Shown piece by piece: positions 59,560-64,000 of a stretch of 64,000 bases of DNA; the stretch's first letter is position 1, and each line of letters begins with the position of its first letter. The DNA is taken from NCBI GenBank assembly GCA_025351765.1, contig JANXVH010000053.1, forward strand, positions 45,318-109,317. Reading direction: 5' to 3'. The translations under genes and the position numbers were made by a program. The notes beneath the pieces were generated by a model. The model saw nothing but the letters and a program-made list of their open reading frames with translations, was not told where the DNA came from and ran no database searches. The DNA comes from Pedobacter sp. Lineage in GTDB: Bacteria; Bacteroidota; Bacteroidia; Sphingobacteriales; Sphingobacteriaceae.

Positions 59560-61059
59560 ATGGGTTTAAAAGCTGCATTGAGCAAGCCATTTGCTGCCTT
59601 TGTTTTAAAAGGTGTCAATAAATGGAAAAAGAATGCGATAAAAGCACAAAAGGAAACATTACAGCTATTGGTCAAATCTGCAATGCATACCTCATTTGGT
59701 AAGGACCACAATTTTGCAAACATTAAAAATTACGATGATTTTAAGGGACTTGTGCCTGTAAGAGATTACGAGGATTTAAGGCCTTACATAGATCGTGTTG
59801 TAGCAGGCGAAGCAAATGTGTTATGGAAAGGTAAACCGGAATACTTGGCTAAAACATCGGGCACAACTTCCGGAGTAAAATATATCCCTATCTCTAAAGA
59901 GTCCATGCCGGAGCATATAAAAGCTGCCCGAAACGCGCTGCTTACCTATATCGCAGAAACTGGGGATGCCAGTTTTGTTGATGGGAAGATGATCTTTTTG
60001 CAGGGCAGTCCAGTTTTGACTAAAAAGAATGGCATCAATGTAGGTCGCCTTTCAGGCATCGTAGCTCATCTGGTACCTGCTTATCTTCAAAAGAACAGAT
60101 TACCTTCTTATCAAACCAATTGTATTGACAACTGGGAGGATAAAGTGGATGCCATTGTAGAAGAAACCTGGCAGGAAGACTTGCGACTAATTTCTGGTAT
60201 TCCTCCATGGGTGCAGATGTATTTCGATAAATTAACGGAAAAGACTGATGGCAAAAAGATCAAGGACATCTTTAAGAACTTCAGCCTTTTTGTCTATGGA
60301 GGTGTTAATTATGAGCCATATCGTACTAAAATAGAGGAAAGTATAGGCCGGAAGATCGCAACTATCGAAACTTACCCTGCTTCTGAAGGGTTTATCGCTT
60401 ATCAGGATAGCCAGCATGACAAAAGTCTACTGCTTCTGGTAAAAGCAGGTATATTCTACGAATTTATCCCGGCCGTTGAGTTCTACAATGTAAACCCTCT
60501 GCGACTAAGCCTGGAGGAAATAGTGCTTAACGTAAATTACGCTTTGATTTTAAATACCAGCGCAGGTCTATGGGGTTACAGCATTGGAGATACTATTAAG
60601 TTTGTCTCTAAAGACCCTTATAAAATTATTGTAACGGGAAGGATTAAACATTTTATCTCTGCTTTTGGAGAACATGTAATAGGAGAAGAGGTGGAGTATG
60701 CTTTATTAAGTGTAGCCAATCAGGAGCATATAGGAATTACCGAGTTCACGGTTGCGCCCCAGGTAGAAACGGCTGCCGGTGAGCTACCTTATCATGAATG
60801 GTTTATAGAGTTCTCCAATCCACCTGCGGATCTCATTTCTTTTAGCAAAAAGGTAGACGAAGCGTTGCAGAAGAAGAATATTTATTATTTTGACCTCATT
60901 GAGGGAAAAATATTACAACCATTGATCATAAGGACTTTGAAAAAAGATGCATTTGTAGACTATATGAGAGGACAAGGGAAACTGGGGGGACAAAATAAGG
61001 TGCCCAGACTATCTAATGACAGAAAGATTGCTAACGATTTAAGTAGTTTTGCAATTTGA
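59560..61059 (+). CDS. GH3 auxin-responsive promoter family protein (acyl-adenylate-forming)
   Basis: AKTSGTTSGVKYIPIS, TYPASEGFIAYQ, YSIGDTIKFVSKDPYKIIVTGRIKHFISAFGEHV. Confidence 0.88.
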   Translation: MGLKAALSKPFAAFVLKGVNKWKKNAIKAQKETLQLLVKSAMHTSFGKDHNFANIKNYDDFKGLVPVRDYEDLRPYIDRVVAGEANVLWKGKPEYLAKTSGTTSGVKYIPISKESMPEHIKAARNALLTYIAETGDASFVDGKMIFLQGSPVLTKKNGINVGRLSGIVAHLVPAYLQKNRLPSYQTNCIDNWEDKVDAIVEETWQEDLRLISGIPPWVQMYFDKLTEKTDGKKIKDIFKNFSLFVYGGVNYEPYRTKIEESIGRKIATIETYPASEGFIAYQDSQHDKSLLLLVKAGIFYEFIPAVEFYNVNPLRLSLEEIVLNVNYALILNTSAGLWGYSIGDTIKFVSKDPYKIIVTGRIKHFISAFGEHVIGEEVEYALLSVANQEHIGITEFTVAPQVETAAGELPYHEWFIEFSNPPADLISFSKKVDEALQKKNIYYFDLIEGKILQPLIIRTLKKDAFVDYMRGQGKLGGQNKVPRLSNDRKIANDLSSFAI

Positions 61060-62216
61060 AGAACATATCCATTTTAGGCTCAACAGGTTCAATTGGAACC
61101 CAGGCGTTATCTGTAATTGGAGCGCATCCTGACTTATATAAGGTTATAGCGATAACTGGGCAAACAAATACTAGTTTGCTTATTAGTCAGGCGTTGGAAT
61201 TCTTACCTGATCTAGTAGTTGTTAGCGACGAAACACGGTATTCTGAAGTTAAAGCGGCCCTGTCGCACACGTTAATCAGAGTGGAGGCAGGGGTAGAGGC
61301 GCTCTGCGAAGCTGCCTGTTTACCAAAAGCAGATCTAGTGCTTACAGCAATTGTTGGATCAGCAGGTTTAAAGCCTACTATTACAGCAATTGAAGCAGGT
61401 AAGGATATTGCGCTTGCCAATAAAGAAACGCTTGTTATGGCCGGAGATCTGGTAATGCGACTGGCTCAAAAACATGGGGTGAAGATTATCCCGGTTGATT
61501 CGGAGCACTCCGCAATTTTTCAATGCCTTGTGGGCGAAGCGCATAAATCTATTGAAAAGATTTACCTCACTGCATCTGGCGGGCCATTTCGCGGTAAAGA
61601 CCGGAATTTTCTTGCAGGAGTTACAAAAGCAGAAGCGTTAAAACATCCCAATTGGGTGATGGGTGCCAAAATTACGATAGACTCTGCTTCATTAATGAAC
61701 AAAGGGCTGGAAGTGATTGAAGCCAAATGGCTTTTCGGTTTGGAAGCAGACCAGATCGAGGTGATTGTACATCATCAATCCATAGTGCACTCGCTGGTGC
61801 AATTTATAGATGGCTCCATGAAAGCGCAATTGGGCTTGCCAGATATGAAATTACCCATTCACTATTCTTTTGCTTACCCGGGAAGAATAAGCAGTGACTT
61901 TGAACGTTTCAACTTTATGGATTATCCCGAGCTTACTTTTTCTAAGGCAGACAGGAAAACCTTCCGAAATCTTGACTTGGCGTACGAGGCATTGAGAAAA
62001 GGTGGAAACATGGCTTGTATTGTTAATGCAGCAAATGAAGTAGTTGTAAATGCATTCTTAAAAGATCAGATTGGATTTTTGGAAATGAGTGATGTGATTG
62101 AAAGCTGCATGCAAGAAGTGGAGTTCATCGCTCAACCGGGTCTTGATAATTATTTAGAAACAGATGAACATACACGTATATTTGCCCACCAATTGGTAAC
62201 AAAACAACTTAAATAG
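61056..62216 (+). CDS. dxr: 1-deoxy-D-xylulose-5-phosphate reductoisomerase
   Basis: ISILGSTGSIGTQAL, LANKETLVMAG, PVDSEHSAIFQCL, LTASGGPFR; TTG start overlapping upstream stop. Confidence 0.97.
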   Translation: MKNISILGSTGSIGTQALSVIGAHPDLYKVIAITGQTNTSLLISQALEFLPDLVVVSDETRYSEVKAALSHTLIRVEAGVEALCEAACLPKADLVLTAIVGSAGLKPTITAIEAGKDIALANKETLVMAGDLVMRLAQKHGVKIIPVDSEHSAIFQCLVGEAHKSIEKIYLTASGGPFRGKDRNFLAGVTKAEALKHPNWVMGAKITIDSASLMNKGLEVIEAKWLFGLEADQIEVIVHHQSIVHSLVQFIDGSMKAQLGLPDMKLPIHYSFAYPGRISSDFERFNFMDYPELTFSKADRKTFRNLDLAYEALRKGGNMACIVNAANEVVVNAFLKDQIGFLEMSDVIESCMQEVEFIAQPGLDNYLETDEHTRIFAHQLVTKQLK

Positions 62217-62245
62217 AATCAAATTTAAAATATCTATAAATATAT

Positions 62246-63577
62246 ATGAGCGGACTGATTATGGCGGCCCAGTTACTTCTGGGATTATCGATACTGGTTA
62301 TTTTACACGAATTAGGACATTTTCTTGCGGCACGAGCCTTCGGTATAAAAGTGGAAAAATTTTACCTGTTCTTTGATGCATGGGGAGTAAAATTATTTAG
62401 TTTTAAAAGAGGAGATTGTGAGTATGGTATTGGATGGTTGCCGTTAGGTGGGTATGTGAAAATATCGGGTATGATTGATGAATCAATGGATACCGAGCAA
62501 ATGGCACTTCCTCCACAACCATGGGAATTTAGATCGAAACCCGCATGGCAGCGTTTAATTGTGATGATAGGGGGTGTTTTTGTAAACATCGTAGTAGGTA
62601 TTTTCATTTTCTGGATGCTTACCTTTAAATATGGTGAAACCATAATTCCTAACAGTACAGTTCTTGGTATTAACCCTGGCGTGATCGGTAAGGAAATAGG
62701 GTTAAGAAGAGGTGACAAAGTTGTCGCTGTAAATGGTAAGAAAATAATCACTTTTGATGAGCTGATCAGCACGAAAGTCTTGCTTGACAATACAACTTTA
62801 ACCATTATGCGTGATGGCAAGGCTATGGATGTAAAGGTGCCTGAAAACATCTTAAATAAAATCTCCGATCTTGGTATCGAGGAATTCATTAGCAGAGCAC
62901 CGCTAATCAGCACAACCGTTGATAGTGTTCCCGAATCAAGGGCTGCCTACAAAGCTGGCGTAAAAAGAGGCGATCGCATTGTATCTATTAATAATGTACC
63001 AGTACGAAATGATATAGATGCCAAAGAAGAACTGGTTAAACATAAAAATCAAACCATCAGTTTAGGTTTGCTTAGAGGGGCGGAGCAGGTTGTATTAAAC
63101 GTTCCTGTAGATACAGCAGGAACAATAGGTATTAAATTCAACTTTAAGGAGATTAGACAGGAAACCATCAAATACGGTTTCCTAGAATCTTTGCCAATAG
63201 GTGCAAATCAAGCCTGGAAGGTATTTAGCGATAATGGTAAGGGAATATTAAAAGTACTTACAGGTAAAGTTAAGGCAACTAAAGCGTTTTCAGGTCCTGT
63301 AGAGATTGCGCGTAAGGTTTTTGGAGGAGAATGGATCTGGGCAAGATTTTGGGCTTCTACAGGCTTTATTTCTATTGCGCTGGCTTTTATGAACCTGCTA
63401 CCCATACCGGCACTTGATGGTGGCCATGTGGTATTCCTTTTCGTAGAAATGATTAAAGGAAAACCGCTTGGTGATAAGTTTATGGAACGTGCCCAGATTG
63501 TTGGGTTCGTGATCTTGCTATCGCTTATGGTCTTTGTGTTAGGTAATGATATTTTTAAGGCCTTTCTTCATAAGTAG
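62246..63577 (+). CDS. rseP: RIP metalloprotease RseP
   Basis: HELGHFLAA zinc motif, PDZ-like repeats, NLLPIPALDGGH. Confidence 0.95.
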   Translation: MSGLIMAAQLLLGLSILVILHELGHFLAARAFGIKVEKFYLFFDAWGVKLFSFKRGDCEYGIGWLPLGGYVKISGMIDESMDTEQMALPPQPWEFRSKPAWQRLIVMIGGVFVNIVVGIFIFWMLTFKYGETIIPNSTVLGINPGVIGKEIGLRRGDKVVAVNGKKIITFDELISTKVLLDNTTLTIMRDGKAMDVKVPENILNKISDLGIEEFISRAPLISTTVDSVPESRAAYKAGVKRGDRIVSINNVPVRNDIDAKEELVKHKNQTISLGLLRGAEQVVLNVPVDTAGTIGIKFNFKEIRQETIKYGFLESLPIGANQAWKVFSDNGKGILKVLTGKVKATKAFSGPVEIARKVFGGEWIWARFWASTGFISIALAFMNLLPIPALDGGHVVFLFVEMIKGKPLGDKFMERAQIVGFVILLSLMVFVLGNDIFKAFLHK

Positions 63578-63579
63578 AA

Positions 63580-64000
63580 ATGACTGATTATTTTTCCTTT
63601 TACGGTTTGCCGCTTAGTTTTAATCCAGATGCGCAGTATGTTAGGCAGAAGTTTTACGAGCTGAGCAAAAAGTATCATCCTGATTTCTTTATCAATGAAA
63701 GTGAAGAAAAGCAGGCTGAAGTACTTGAGCTAAGCACGATCAACAACAAGGCGTACCAGGTATTGACCGATCCTCAAAAAAGATTGCAATATGTGCTGGA
63801 ATTAAAAGGTCAGCTAACCGAAGGGGAGCATTATATGCTCCCCCAGGATTTTTTGATGGAAATGATGGACGTCAATGAATCGCTCATGGATCTTCAGTCT
63901 GATCCAGATCCTGAACGTTTATTGGCACTGGAGGGAGAAGTTGAAGCGATAAAAGATAACATTAACAAAAATTTGCTTGAACTTACCACAACATTTAAAA
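63580..64000 (+). CDS. hscB: Fe-S cluster assembly co-chaperone HscB (truncated by window end)
   Basis: My translation: MTDYFSFYGLPLSFNPDAQYVRQKFYELSKKYHPDFFINESEEKQAEVLELSTINNKAYQVLTDPQKRLQYVLEL...; J-domain HPD; no stop before the window edge. Confidence 0.85.
   Translation, partial: MTDYFSFYGLPLSFNPDAQYVRQKFYELSKKYHPDFFINESEEKQAEVLELSTINNKAYQVLTDPQKRLQYVLELKGQLTEGEHYMLPQDFLMEMMDVNESLMDLQSDPDPERLLALEGEVEAIKDNINKNLLELTTTFK

Noticed and set aside
62362-62913. 183-aa minus-strand ORF inside rseP
   Set aside because: Antisense to conserved RseP coding sequence, no recognisable domain, low-complexity translation typical of shadow ORFs.
1-64000. CRISPR arrays, tRNA/rRNA genes, prophage or intact insertion sequences
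   Set aside because: No regularly spaced repeats, no tRNA-like or rRNA sequence, no transposase, integrase or phage structural motif recognised by reading; a tRNAscan/Infernal run would be needed to exclude small RNAs fully.

Overview
This 64 kb window is a gene-dense Bacteroidota chromosome segment. I infer a Sphingobacteriaceae/Pedobacter-like host from gene content (gldA/F/G/C, a T9SS type B C-terminal domain, TAnnTTTG-type promoter boxes). It is mostly core and housekeeping genes: a gliding-motility ABC transporter, dnaN, hscA, two dihydroorotase-family genes, a split cytochrome c maturation cluster (ccmBCD / gdh / msrA / ccmEF), maf, ppx, dnaJ-grpE, ftsE, luxC-like, a complete his operon (hisGDCBHAF-IE), an L,D-transpeptidase, a BatA-like protein, glycosyltransferases, GH3, dxr, rseP and a truncated hscB. 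I saw no rRNA, tRNA, CRISPR array, prophage or intact transposon. The strongest unannotated signal is upstream of hisG. On the minus strand there is a near-consensus Bacteroidota promoter, then a 20-codon leader ORF (MITRLNHHLHLHHRQLAMYM*) with five His codons in seven positions. An 18-bp perfect palindrome overlaps the last His codon, and complementary segments could alternatively sequester the TTG start of hisG. Together these look like a His-responsive attenuation leader. Other points of interest: a fossil AAA_14/DUF4143 ATPase between two beta-barrel paralogs that split gldA from gldF/gldG; a 1907-aa alpha-2-macroglobulin with CNEQ thioester motif carrying an embedded SusC-like carboxypeptidase-regulatory/plug module; a dihydroorotase paralog that has lost its catalytic residues; and a WD40 gene abutting the end of the his operon.
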